From positions 625,827 to 689,826 of the forward strand of contig NZ_CH672377.1 of the NCBI RefSeq assembly GCF_000153105.1: a stretch of DNA of 64,000 bases, given 5' to 3'. The notes under the pieces are model-generated. The model was not told the origin of the DNA and did not search any database. It saw nothing but the letters and a program-made list of their open reading frames with translations. A program made the position numbers and the translations under genes. The stretch is from Blastopirellula marina DSM 3645. Lineage in GTDB: Bacteria > Planctomycetota > Planctomycetia > Pirellulales > Pirellulaceae. Positions 37,876-46,662 of this stretch are shown one piece after another (position 1 is the stretch's first letter; every line of letters starts with the position of its first letter).

Positions 37876-40077
37876 TTAAGCTCCGACCGCCCGCAACGTC
37901 GCTGATGGCGATCCAATAAAGCCGTAATGCTCCAGACCTTCCAGTATCCCGCCGGCGCAATGTGCCTGAGCGAAATAGACGCGTGACGATTTGCTCTCGC
38001 GCAGCTTCTCGAGTTCCGGATCATAGTTGCCGACCACAATCCCGGCCGTCTCGCCGGTCAACATGTCCATATCGTTGCCGGAGTCGCCGGCGGTGGCGAT
38101 GTTGGTAAGCGGGATATTCCACTTGGAAGAGAGATAGCGAATCGCTTTTCCCTTCGACGCTCGATGCGGCAGAATGTCGAGAAAACGTCCATGCGAAAAG
38201 ATCAGCGAATGTGCAACGCCGGTCTGTGATAGAGCATCCCGAATCAGCGGTAGCGCTTCCTTCGGTTCCAACGCATCATCCAGCGAGTAGCTGATTTTGA
38301 ATTCGCGCTGCGAGTGGGACTCCGGCTGCAGATGCAAAAACGGCAGCCCGTCCAGCGCCGCATGAACCCGGTCCGGCTTCCAACGCGAACGCAGATGGGC
38401 GCCCCAGCCTTTGACCGGAACGCGATCGGGTCCGTAGTACATCTCAGCGCCGACCGAACTGATAATCACGTCGATGTCGTGGATGCCATGTTTCTCGAGG
38501 ACGTCATCGATCAATTCCAGCGCTCTTCCCGATGCGACGCCAAATCCGATTCGCGAGCGATTATCTTTCAGCACTTGCTTGAGCTGCGCGAGCGCTTGAT
38601 CGTCACCCAGCAGCGTGTTGTCGATGTCGGTGATCAGCATCCGTTCGACATTGATCATCCGTGGTCCGACCGCCGGTTTTCCGACCGCCGAAGGAGTCCG
38701 CGACGGCGAAGAAACGATTTCTCGAATCGCTTCAAGATAGTGCCGACAGTGCGTTTCCCACGAGTAGAGCTTACGCACCAGATTCACGCCGTTCGAGGAA
38801 CATTCATCCCACTTTTCGTGATCGGTTAGCAAGGTCAACATTGCGTCGGTCAACGCCTTCGAGTCGGTCACATCGACCGCGATCCCGCTCTTGCAGTTCT
38901 CGGCAATGTCTTGCGGACCACCCTCTTGCGTCGCCACAAACGGCAACCCGGTCGCGGACGACTCGATCGAAGTGAGCCCGAACAATTCGATGAATGCGCT
39001 GTTGACGAAGATGCCGCGATCCGAAGCGGCCAGCCGATACAACTCCGGCACGTCAAATTCCGAACTATGATTTTTTGGAATCGCCATCTTGCCGTACAAG
39101 TCGTAACGATCCATCGCCATCAACATGTCGGTAAGCACCTTTTGCTCGTTTTCCGGCATCGACTCGATATCATCACGAATCCCGGCGAAGACCGCCAAGT
39201 TCGCGATCGCTTGCAGTTCTTTGCTTTCGCCGTAGGCGCTAATTAAAGCATTGATATTTTTGCGGCGATCAGGACGACACAGCGCCAAGATCATCGGCTT
39301 GTCAGGTGCAAAGTGAAAGCGATTCAGTTCGCGGCGCATCCGCATGCGGGCCTGCTTGAACTGCTCGTCAATTCCGTTGCTCGACATCTCATAGTCATAA
39401 TACGGAAAGAAGCGATCGAGATCGGTCCCCGGCGGAATGACGCGAAAATTGAGATCTTCCTCTTTGAAGTAATCCGCGTACTGCTGATCTCGTTCATGTC
39501 GCGTACTAGTGATCACCAGATCGGCGACCGAGAGACAGTCTTGTTCGACCTGAATGCGACGATCCATCGCAAGTTCTTTGTCGGCGTCTTCGCGGGTCCA
39601 CCCTTCGTCCATGAGGTAAGCCAACTTGGGCTTGCCGAGCGAGTGCCCTGTAAAGACGAACGGGACGTCAAAGACGGACGCGACTTCTTTGGCGATATAT
39701 CCGGCGTCCGCATAGTGACCATGAACCAACGTCGGCGAGCGACCCTCGCGACGCGTGAAGGTAATCATCGCATCGACAAACTCGTCGACGTAGGGCCACA
39801 GCCGCTCTTTGCGAAGGTATCGTCCGGGACCGCACGGCAAGCGAATCAGGCGACAGTTGGGGCCCAGTTCTTCGATCGGTTCCGAGTAGTCGCTCGATAC
39901 TCGCTTGTCTTTGATCCGACGAGTGAATAGATCGACCCCCTCTACCTCTGGCAAAGCGGCCAGATTTTGGGCCAACTCCAGCACGTATCTTACTTGGCCT
40001 CCGGTATCGGCGTCGCGTCCCATTTCGATGTTGGACGCGCGGATAAGACCGTGAAGACTGATGAGCTGGATGTACAT
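37876..40077 (-). CDS. Sucrose-phosphate-synthase-like glycosyltransferase with HAD phosphatase domain
   Basis: The 733-residue product begins MYIQLISLHGLIRASNIEMG and continues with GRDADTGGQVRYV, the UDP/ADP-glucose binding signature of sucrose-phosphate synthase (GT4). Further SPS features are HGHYADAGYIA and VFTGHSLGKPKLAYL. From about residue 475 it has a HAD-type IIB phosphatase domain (DIDNTLLGDDQAL; later AGDSGNDMDML), so it may both make and dephosphorylate sucrose-6-phosphate. ATG 40077 is preferred over TTG 40080. It is followed by no partner gene; a MarR regulator starts upstream on the same strand, suggesting control. Confidence 0.94.
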   Translation of the reverse strand: MYIQLISLHGLIRASNIEMGRDADTGGQVRYVLELAQNLAALPEVEGVDLFTRRIKDKRVSSDYSEPIEELGPNCRLIRLPCGPGRYLRKERLWPYVDEFVDAMITFTRREGRSPTLVHGHYADAGYIAKEVASVFDVPFVFTGHSLGKPKLAYLMDEGWTREDADKELAMDRRIQVEQDCLSVADLVITSTRHERDQQYADYFKEEDLNFRVIPPGTDLDRFFPYYDYEMSSNGIDEQFKQARMRMRRELNRFHFAPDKPMILALCRPDRRKNINALISAYGESKELQAIANLAVFAGIRDDIESMPENEQKVLTDMLMAMDRYDLYGKMAIPKNHSSEFDVPELYRLAASDRGIFVNSAFIELFGLTSIESSATGLPFVATQEGGPQDIAENCKSGIAVDVTDSKALTDAMLTLLTDHEKWDECSSNGVNLVRKLYSWETHCRHYLEAIREIVSSPSRTPSAVGKPAVGPRMINVERMLITDIDNTLLGDDQALAQLKQVLKDNRSRIGFGVASGRALELIDDVLEKHGIHDIDVIISSVGAEMYYGPDRVPVKGWGAHLRSRWKPDRVHAALDGLPFLHLQPESHSQREFKISYSLDDALEPKEALPLIRDALSQTGVAHSLIFSHGRFLDILPHRASKGKAIRYLSSKWNIPLTNIATAGDSGNDMDMLTGETAGIVVGNYDPELEKLRESKSSRVYFAQAHCAGGILEGLEHYGFIGSPSATLRAVGA

Positions 40078-40140
40078 CAAATACCTCCCCCTGGTTGCTC
40101 GGCGTCAAACGTTTTTAGGCGATGGCTCGACGCGCGATTT

Positions 40141-40725
40141 CTATGGGCTGGTTGAAGAATCGTTTCGCCTCTCTCGATTCAGACCTTTCTTACTTTGCAA
40201 GCGGCGTGCCGAGTCCATTTCGGCCGGGTAGTGATCATTTTCCGGCGGGTCGATTGACTGCAAATCAACCACCTTGGACGACGAACCGCCCGAGTTTTCC
40301 ATCATCGTAGCGACACGCTGGAGCGTAGCGGCGACCTGCATCTGCTCCCAACTTTCCAACTGATCCAGTTGGCGCTGAAACGGACGATGCAGCAACGTCG
40401 GCGCTTTGTCGAGCAACTTTTGACCGGCGTCAGTCAATTGAACCCGGATGTGGCGTCGATCATTCTCGCTCCGTTGACGAGCGATCAACTCCCGCTTTTC
40501 CAAACGGTCAAGAATTCCCGTCAGCGTGGCATGACCAAGATGAATAGAGCTCGCGACCTTGCCGGCTGTCGTCGGTTGCAAGCGATGAATCGCCTGCAGC
40601 GCGGCGAGTTGCGGAAAGGTTAACCCGATCTCTTGCAACAATTGTCGCGATTCAAGATCAATCGATCGCATGATTCGCCGTAAAGCGAATGCGATCTGAT
40701 CTTCCAACGGGTCATGAACTCCCAT
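40141..40725 (-). CDS. MarR-family transcriptional regulator (near the SPS-like gene)
   Basis: The 194-residue product has the winged helix-turn-helix core (FPQLAALQAIHRLQPTTAGK, LDRLEKRELIARQRSENDRR, VQLTDAGQKLL). An extra C-terminal tail of about 45 residues is polar and basic and probably disordered. It starts at ATG 40725 and lies 63 bases upstream of the SPS-like gene on the same strand, so the two may be co-transcribed. The ligand is unknown. Confidence 0.9.
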   Translation of the reverse strand: MGVHDPLEDQIAFALRRIMRSIDLESRQLLQEIGLTFPQLAALQAIHRLQPTTAGKVASSIHLGHATLTGILDRLEKRELIARQRSENDRRHIRVQLTDAGQKLLDKAPTLLHRPFQRQLDQLESWEQMQVAATLQRVATMMENSGGSSSKVVDLQSIDPPENDHYPAEMDSARRLQSKKGLNRERRNDSSTSP

Positions 40726-40918
40726 GCAAGCTTCCAGATAACATCAATGTGGGGCTTGCACTACTTTACGTGTACGAAAGAGTTGCTGTCAACTAGCGCG
40801 GACAATTACGACATAAACGCGCATATTCGCCCCACTAAAGTCGCTTCAACGGCATTTCGATATTGTGAGTGCGAAAGAAAGCGCCGCCGCAACAGCCCCC
40901 CGACTGACAAGTTTGCGG

Positions 40919-41350
40919 CTATGCAGAGAATCCGCGTCGCGCCAGCCCGTCGAGCAACTGCTCCAGAATCCGTCCCAATTCCACGCGATCTGCGTCCGGC
41001 AATTCTTCAAACAGTTTCAGCACGACGTCATTTTTCAAAATCGTCTCTTTGACTGTCAACATGCCGCGATCGGTCAGCGATATCAAGGTTGCGCGGCGAT
41101 CTTCCGGATGCGGATTTCGCTCGACCAGCCCTTCGCTTTCGAGCGCGTCGACCAATTTCGTGACGTTTCGCGGAGTCACCTGCAGCCGAGTGCTAATGTC
41201 GTTCATCTTGCAGGTGCCGCTGCATTTCAGCGCATAAAGCAAGCGCGCACGGGACGCCGTCGTACCGGCGGCGGCCATTTCGACCTCCAACCATTGGGAA
41301 AATGCTTTTCCAAAACGACCGATCTTTTCCGCCACTTCTTCTGATTTCAA
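40919..41350 (-). CDS. MarR-family transcriptional regulator (divergent from a propeller protein)
   Basis: The product of about 144 residues has the MarR winged helix (MNDISTRLQVTPRNVTKLVD, ALESEGLVERNPHPEDRRAT, LISLTDRGML). No ATG is in a good position. TTG 41350, with GAGAAG a few bases upstream, gives the usual MarR length; the frame itself is open to 41434. It is divergent from the gene at 41485, and the space between holds a promoter and a short palindrome it could bind. The start is uncertain, the family is not. Confidence 0.85.
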   Translation of the reverse strand: MKSEEVAEKIGRFGKAFSQWLEVEMAAAGTTASRARLLYALKCSGTCKMNDISTRLQVTPRNVTKLVDALESEGLVERNPHPEDRRATLISLTDRGMLTVKETILKNDVVLKLFEELPDADRVELGRILEQLLDGLARRGFSA

Positions 41351-41383
41351 TGCTTCTTCTCGAAAAACTTGGCTGCCGCTTGA

Positions 41384-41410
41384 TTGACAAATTGTGTACT
41401 GGTCTATAAA
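41384..41410 (+). promoter_or_regulatory. Possible promoter and MarR operator for the gene at 41485
   Basis: TTGACA (41384-41389) and TATAAA (41405-41410) are separated by 15 bases, close to a sigma-70-type promoter. The overlapping ACAAATTGT is a short palindrome, as expected for a MarR operator, next to the divergent MarR gene. Pattern by eye only. Confidence 0.35.
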
Positions 41411-41484
41411 TTTCCGCTTAGCTGCGTTTCGCAACCTTATCGATAGCGAATTCGCCCATCGGGGGCGATATCAGGAGCGTCAAA

Positions 41485-43305
41485 ATGAGCGATCTCACGA
41501 CAAATCATCCCGAAAACAACGATTCCGCCGCTGGCCACTCGGCGGCGAAGGCTTCGCCGCGTATCTGGCCGTTGATCGCAATCGCCGTTTGTCAGTTGGC
41601 GATCTTGACGATTCCTGGTCGCATCGCTCCCAGCACGATGTTCCATTTTATGTCAATGATGTGGGGAGCGCTCGCCTGTTTGACGCTGACGATGGTGTGG
41701 TTAATCGCATTTTGCCGCCTGCCGCTTCGCGAACGACTGATCTCGATCGGGCTCGTCATCGCTCTAGCGCTGGGTGCGATTCTCTTTTCCGATCCGTCGA
41801 TAAACGCAATGGTGCTGGGGATCGTGCTGGCTCCGTGGACGATTGTCGCTTGCGGGTTAGTCGCACTCCTGGCGATTCCGTTTGGCTGGCCGGTGCAACG
41901 CTTCGCTTTGGCGTCGGTCTTGGTCATCACGGCCGGTTTGACCCTCTGCTTAAAACTCGACGGCGTGCGCGGCACGATTACCGCCGACTTTTCGCCGCGT
42001 TGGAATCCCACCAACGAAGAGGCGTTGTTGGCCGAACTCAAAAATTCGCCGGCGCCGCACGTCGCTCCCGATAGTGCGGCGCTCGCCGCGTCGACATCCA
42101 CTTGGCCCGGCTTTCGTGGTCCGCAGCGTGACGGCGTCTTGCGTGGCGCTACGTTCGCGACCGATTGGGACCAACACCCGCCGCAGGAACTCTGGCGGCG
42201 GAAAATTGGTCCCGGCTGGTCCTCCTTCTGCGCCATCGGCGATCAAATTGTGACGCAGGAACAGCTCGGCGATGAAGAATTGGTGACCTGCTACGACGCG
42301 ACAACCGGCCAACCAATTTGGCGGTACGCGATCGAAACCCGTTTTGAAGAACCCTTGGCCGGGCCCGGTCCGCGCGCGACGCCCACGTTCCACGCCGGCA
42401 AGCTTTACGCGTTGGGAGGATCCGGATTCGTTTCGTGCATCGATGCGACCAACGGCGCCGAGATTTGGCGGCGTGACCTGACCCAGGACGTGAATGCAAA
42501 AACGCCGGAGTGGGGCTTTTCCAGCTCTCCGCTGATCGCCGGCCCAACGGTGATCGTATTCGCCGGCGATCAGCAGTTCGAGGGTCAGCCCGGAGAAACA
42601 GGCAAAGCGGTCGTCGCCTACGACCTCGAGACCGGCGAAATCCAATGGACAAGCGGTCGCGGCAAGCATAGCTACAGTTCGCCCCATCTGGCCAATCTGG
42701 CAGGCGTCGATCAGGTCGTCATGATGACCGATTGGGGCGTCCAAGGACTTGCTTCCGAGGATGGCGAAGTCCTCTGGGAAAATGAGTGGGACATCCAACC
42801 CGGCAATCGCGTCGTGCAGCCGCAGATCGTCGCTGATTCGGTCTATGTCGGCACCGGCCTAGGGATGGGAACCCGGAAAATTGATATCGGGCGCGACGCC
42901 GAAAATTGGTCGGCGACCGAAGAATGGACTTCACGCAATTTGAAGCCCTACTTCAACGATTTCGTTCAGTTCGAGGGGCATTTTTACGGATTCGACGATC
43001 GCATCTTTACCTGCATCGAAGCGGCGACCGGCGATCGCGTCTGGAAGGGAGGCCGCTATGGCCATGGACAAACGCTGTTGGTCGAAGATGCCGGCGTGCT
43101 GATCATCGTGAGCGAAAACGGGGAGCTGGCGCTCGTGAAAGCGACCCCGGAAGACCACACAGAAATCACGAAGTTCCGCGTGTTCGACGGCAAAACTTGG
43201 AACCACCCGGTCGTCGCCGCTGGCAAGCTGTTTGTCCGCAACGGCGAAGAGATGGTTGGGTTTGAACTGCGTGATTGGCAAGAAACAAAAACAGCCGACG
43301 AATAA
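41485..43305 (+). CDS. Membrane-anchored PQQ-like beta-propeller protein
   Basis: ATG 41485 follows CAGGAG. The 606-residue product has about four or five membrane helices in residues 30-155 (WPLIAIAVCQLAILTI; WTIVACGLVALLAIPFGWPV). A beta-propeller of PQQ-dehydrogenase-like repeats follows (VTCYDATTGQPIWRYAIETR, VSCIDATNGAEIWRRDL, GATFATDWDQHPPQELWRRK). The propeller faces the outside or periplasm. Such planctomycete proteins rarely keep the catalytic residues of true PQQ dehydrogenases, so a scaffold or binding role is as likely. A hairpin terminator overlaps its stop codon. Confidence 0.9.
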   Translation: MSDLTTNHPENNDSAAGHSAAKASPRIWPLIAIAVCQLAILTIPGRIAPSTMFHFMSMMWGALACLTLTMVWLIAFCRLPLRERLISIGLVIALALGAILFSDPSINAMVLGIVLAPWTIVACGLVALLAIPFGWPVQRFALASVLVITAGLTLCLKLDGVRGTITADFSPRWNPTNEEALLAELKNSPAPHVAPDSAALAASTSTWPGFRGPQRDGVLRGATFATDWDQHPPQELWRRKIGPGWSSFCAIGDQIVTQEQLGDEELVTCYDATTGQPIWRYAIETRFEEPLAGPGPRATPTFHAGKLYALGGSGFVSCIDATNGAEIWRRDLTQDVNAKTPEWGFSSSPLIAGPTVIVFAGDQQFEGQPGETGKAVVAYDLETGEIQWTSGRGKHSYSSPHLANLAGVDQVVMMTDWGVQGLASEDGEVLWENEWDIQPGNRVVQPQIVADSVYVGTGLGMGTRKIDIGRDAENWSATEEWTSRNLKPYFNDFVQFEGHFYGFDDRIFTCIEAATGDRVWKGGRYGHGQTLLVEDAGVLIIVSENGELALVKATPEDHTEITKFRVFDGKTWNHPVVAAGKLFVRNGEEMVGFELRDWQETKTADE

Positions 43306-43320
43306 TCGTCGGCCGTTTTT
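43294..43320 (+). terminator. Rho-independent terminator overlapping a stop codon
   Basis: An 8-bp stem GCCGACGA/TCGTCGGC with loop ATAA is followed by CGTTTTT. The TAA stop of the propeller gene lies within the loop, so coding and termination share the same bases. Confidence 0.85.
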
Positions 43321-43339
43321 AGATCTCACAGGGATGCGT

Positions 43340-43735
43340 TTATTTTTTCGCCGCCAAGTCGATCTCGACAAAATCTTGATCGACGGCAACTTCCATCGTA
43401 CGCCGATATTCCCGCGGTCGCTTGACCCGACGTGGAGCACGCGCCGACTGACCATCGCCAACCAACGGGTTCCCTCCGGTAATCGAGACGATATGCTCAC
43501 CGGGAAGTACGCCCTCACGACCATCGATATAGTTGAGCGTGAATTTCCCTTCTGAGTCGGTGATCCCCCACGACGCCGCGCCATCTTGCTGCGGCGAAAA
43601 GGTGACGTTCATGCCGGCGGCGGGATTTCCGTCGTCAGTCACGAGTCCCTGCAACGGGGCCAATACCGGCCCCTTCGCACCGCATCCCACCAAAGCGGCG
43701 AACGATAGCAAGAGCAATAGGCTTCGCATTTTCAT
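43340..43735 (-). CDS. Lipoprotein with carboxypeptidase-regulatory-like domain (pair 3)
   Basis: ATG 43735 follows AGGGAG. The 131-residue product has lipobox ALVGC. The body is a beta-sandwich (PLQGLVTDDGNPAAGMNVTF, SWGITDSEGKFTLNYIDGRE, LPGEHIVSITGG) that ends in a predicted acidic strand (VDQDFVEIDLAAK). It is very like the pair 4 lipoprotein, which shares the TDSEG-FTL-Y, GVLPGEH and FVEID blocks. The two pairs are a tandem duplication. It lies 25 bases after the DUF1559 gene on the same strand. Role unknown. Confidence 0.88.
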   Translation of the reverse strand: MKMRSLLLLLSFAALVGCGAKGPVLAPLQGLVTDDGNPAAGMNVTFSPQQDGAASWGITDSEGKFTLNYIDGREGVLPGEHIVSITGGNPLVGDGQSARAPRRVKRPREYRRTMEVAVDQDFVEIDLAAKK

Positions 43736-43760
43736 CACGTTCTCCCTTGTGGTGTCGGAG

Positions 43761-44762
43761 TTAATCGTTGCTGATCACGGCGCCGTCCGCGCGATCGAAC
43801 AGGGACATCAACGTCTGCAAACCGGTCGTTTCGGCATAGAAAGCAACCGAACCATCGGCCCGCGCCATTTGGGCGCCGCCCGGATGTTGCGAACGAAAAA
43901 TCGTGTGGCGGTAATAGGGCTGATTGTGTCCGATTCCGGTTCCATTCCAGTTGATGCCATGACGAACGGTCGCTACGTTCAACCACCACTCATCCCAGCC
44001 GCCGACGCCGCATGACCAGGCGCCGCCATCCCAGCTGCCGCCGCGCCAGTCGCAGTTGCCTGCTGCGCAATTGGGGCCGTTGTAAAAGCTCGATTGCTCA
44101 CCAATCGTAATCGTGTTGCTGGTCCCATCGACCACGTCGCGAAATCCAATTGCCCGCGAGTTTTTCTCGTCGATCGAAACGAGCGTCCCGTTCCAAGTCA
44201 CATAGCCATAAATGCCCCATTCGCCCGGCGTGGCGTCTTCGGTCACATTTGCGCCGCTGAAATAGCTGCCGGCGTTGCCCACATAGTCAGCGATTTGATA
44301 CTCGATTTCGGCCGGGGCCCCCAATGCTTGCGTCCCGGACGAAGTCGCTCGTTTGCGAGTGTTCAGCATCGTACTAGAAGGACAATTCAAAGCCGAAACC
44401 CGCAGCTCGTTGGTGACTTGCCAGTTGCGGTTCGGGCCAATCTGATCAGACCAGTCCGTGTCGACGAACGTCATCTGATCATAGGCGGCGTTCTGCTCCA
44501 TCTGCGGCAACAAGCGTGTCAACCACGAAGCGCCTCCTTTGCGATCCGCAGACGGCATCAGGACTGCCGGCGGAAAGACTTGATGCACGTCGTGGTAGTT
44601 GTGCATCGCCAACGACAACTGCTTCAAATTGTTTGAGCAAGTCATGCGTCGCGCCGCTTCGCGGGCTTGCTGCACGGCCGGCAGCAGCAAAGCGATCAAC
44701 ACGCCGATGATGGCGATCACCACCAACAGTTCGACCAGGGTAAAACCGATTCTCCTCTTCAT
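43761..44762 (-). CDS. DUF1559 protein with type IV pilin-like N-terminus (pair 3)
   Basis: ATG 44762 is preferred over 44801 because AAAGGA lies 9 bases upstream and the product then begins [15 protein letters not shown], like its paralogue. The 333-residue product has the pilin-like helix, [14 protein letters not shown] and the DUF1559 C-terminal signature ([20 protein letters not shown]). The sequence after it ([14 protein letters not shown]) is nearly identical to the pair 4 protein, showing recent duplication. A 17-base element lies 98 bases upstream. Confidence 0.93.
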   Translation of the reverse strand: MKRRIGFTLVELLVVIAIIGVLIALLLPAVQQAREAARRMTCSNNLKQLSLAMHNYHDVHQVFPPAVLMPSADRKGGASWLTRLLPQMEQNAAYDQMTFVDTDWSDQIGPNRNWQVTNELRVSALNCPSSTMLNTRKRATSSGTQALGAPAEIEYQIADYVGNAGSYFSGANVTEDATPGEWGIYGYVTWNGTLVSIDEKNSRAIGFRDVVDGTSNTITIGEQSSFYNGPNCAAGNCDWRGGSWDGGAWSCGVGGWDEWWLNVATVRHGINWNGTGIGHNQPYYRHTIFRSQHPGGAQMARADGSVAFYAETTGLQTLMSLFDRADGAVISND

Positions 44763-44859
44763 GGCACGGAATCCTTTGATAGGAATGGATGAATAATTCA
44801 TTTCCAGCTAGTAGCCTAACCAGGAAAATCGCAATTTCACCGCTTGCCAGGCGGATCAC

Positions 44860-44876
44860 TGGTTACTTCTGTGCGC
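44860..44876 (-). promoter_or_regulatory. 17-base conserved element upstream of DUF1559 pair 3
   Basis: The 17-base sequence TGGTTACTTCTGTGCGC (plus-strand reading) occurs here and identically at 46489-46505. In both places it lies 90-100 bases upstream of a DUF1559 start and is embedded in non-identical DNA, which suggests selection. It may be a promoter, operator or 5' leader element. Confidence 0.45.
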
Positions 44877-44953
44877 GGCGACTGGAATACCTGCCAAAAT
44901 TCAAGAAGATCGGCAGCGACAACCTACGCAGGGGGCAATTCCGGGAAACGCGC

Positions 44954-45367
44954 CTACTTGAATTCGCCGGTCACGTCGATTTCGACAAATTCCATGGAAG
45001 CGTCAACGAGCATCATCTTGCGATACTCTCGCACCGGTTTCTGCAGGACGACGTTTTCGGTCTCGTTGACAATTTCGTCGCCGGCGTGATCGTTGCTTTC
45101 CGTGATTGTCAACAAGTGCTCTCCAGGCAAAACGCCGGAACGTCTGTCGACGTAGGTAAGCGTAAATTCACCTTCCGAATCGGTGACGCCCGAGGAAACT
45201 CCTCCTGTTTCCCGCGGCATAAAGATCACATCGGCGCCGACAAGCGGTTTTCCACGGTAGAGCACTTTGCCGTTCAACTGCGTTAGTGAAACTCCGGCGT
45301 CACCACAACCGACAATCGCGCTCGACAACAAAACAAGACACAGCGGAAGCAATACGACGTTTTTCAT
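44954..45367 (-). CDS. Lipoprotein with carboxypeptidase-regulatory-like domain (pair 4)
   Basis: The 137-residue product has lipobox AIVGC. The beta-sandwich (QLNGKVLYRGKPLVGADVIF, SSGVTDSEGEFTLTYVDRRS, LPGEHLLTITESN) shares with pair 3 the GVLPGEH block and the final FVEIDVTGEF strand. It follows the DUF1559 gene by 26 bases and uses ATG 45367. Function is unknown; co-expression with DUF1559 is evident. Confidence 0.88.
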   Translation of the reverse strand: MKNVVLLPLCLVLLSSAIVGCGDAGVSLTQLNGKVLYRGKPLVGADVIFMPRETGGVSSGVTDSEGEFTLTYVDRRSGVLPGEHLLTITESNDHAGDEIVNETENVVLQKPVREYRKMMLVDASMEFVEIDVTGEFK

Positions 45368-45393
45368 GCTGACGTTCTCTCTTTGTTCACAGA

Positions 45394-46398
45394 TTAGTTG
45401 TCGCTAATGACGGCGCCATCGGCACGATCGAAGTATTGAGTCAAGACCCCGATTCCCATCGTTTCTGCAAAAAATCGAACCGATCCGTCTGTCAACGCCA
45501 GTTGAGCTCCGCCTGGGTGAGCCGAACGAATCACGGTATGCCGACGATAAGGAGCGTTATGGCCGACGCCGCTCCCGTCCCAATTGATCGGATATCGATT
45601 GACAATCACGTTAAGCCACCAATTATCGTCGCCGCCAGCTCCACTCGACCAGGCTCCTCCGTCATGATTGCCAGAGCGCCAATCGCAGTCAGCAGTGGGA
45701 CAAACCGTTCCCTTGGCGAAATCCGACTGCTCGGCGATCATCACCGTATTGGTCGTACCGTCGGTCACGTCCCGGAAACCGATCGCTTTTGAATTTGTCA
45801 TATCGAGCGAAACCAGCGTGCCGTTCCATGTAGCGGTACCATAACCGGAGCTTTTATTCGGCATCGCGATTGCCGTAATATCTGCGCCGCTGTTATACGA
45901 ACCGGCGTTCCCAGCGTAGTCCGAGACTTGATATTCCAGCGTCGCCGGCGCACCCAGCGCTACGGTGCTGGAGTTCGTCGTCTGCGTGCGCGTTTTCGGC
46001 AAAGGGCTAGAAGGACAATTCAATCCATCGACGCGCATTTGACCGACGACTTCCCAATTTCGATTCGGCCATGAGGATTGGCCTGACCAATTGGTTCGAA
46101 TAAAAGTGATCTGATCGTAGGCGGCGCTTTGCTCAAGAAATGGCAGCAATCGCGTATTCCAAGAAGCACCGGCGCCCGAGATCGTATCCATGGCGACAAC
46201 GCCGATCGGAAAGACTTGATGCACGTCGTGATAGTTGTGAATCGCCAACGACAACTGCTTCAAATTGTTCGAGCAGCTCATCCGTCGCGCCGCTTCACGG
46301 GCTTGTTGCACGGCCGGCAACAGCAAAGCGATCAACACGCCGATAATGGCGATCACCACCAACAGTTCGACCAGGGTAAAACCAGATTTTTTGAGCAT
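45394..46398 (-). CDS. DUF1559 protein with type IV pilin-like N-terminus (pair 4)
   Basis: The 334-residue product starts [15 protein letters not shown], then [20 protein letters not shown] and the DUF1559 signature AHPGGAQLALTDGSVRFFAE. It is closely related to the pair 3 protein over its whole length, including AVISDN at the end. ATG 46398 is used. The upstream 17-base element lies at 46489. Tandem duplication with the pair 3 operon is clear from both order and sequence. Confidence 0.94.
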   Translation of the reverse strand: MLKKSGFTLVELLVVIAIIGVLIALLLPAVQQAREAARRMSCSNNLKQLSLAIHNYHDVHQVFPIGVVAMDTISGAGASWNTRLLPFLEQSAAYDQITFIRTNWSGQSSWPNRNWEVVGQMRVDGLNCPSSPLPKTRTQTTNSSTVALGAPATLEYQVSDYAGNAGSYNSGADITAIAMPNKSSGYGTATWNGTLVSLDMTNSKAIGFRDVTDGTTNTVMIAEQSDFAKGTVCPTADCDWRSGNHDGGAWSSGAGGDDNWWLNVIVNRYPINWDGSGVGHNAPYRRHTVIRSAHPGGAQLALTDGSVRFFAETMGIGVLTQYFDRADGAVISDN

Positions 46399-46488
46399 GA
46401 GAGCAATTCTCCGAATCGGGTTATAAGAAGTAGCAATCGCAGGGTAACGGCAAAAACTACAAATTTCATGCCAGCTACGTCTTACAAG

Positions 46489-46505
46489 TGGTTACTTCTG
46501 TGCGC
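46489..46505 (-). promoter_or_regulatory. 17-base conserved element upstream of DUF1559 pair 4
   Basis: This is the second exact copy of TGGTTACTTCTGTGCGC, 91 bases upstream of ATG 46398. The bases around it differ from the first copy except for a short CCAGCTA nearer the gene. Confidence 0.45.
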
Positions 46506-46662
46506 AACGGAAGAAGAACGCCCCTTTTTATCGTGATTGGACGAGAATCCGCCTGCGTCCGAGAATTACGTGCCCAATCCTCACCAACAAGAATGAGACC
46601 CGTTACAGAAGCACTCGCCTTCTTTTCGAGCAACGTGCCTGCGAATGGGCGACATCCAATCG

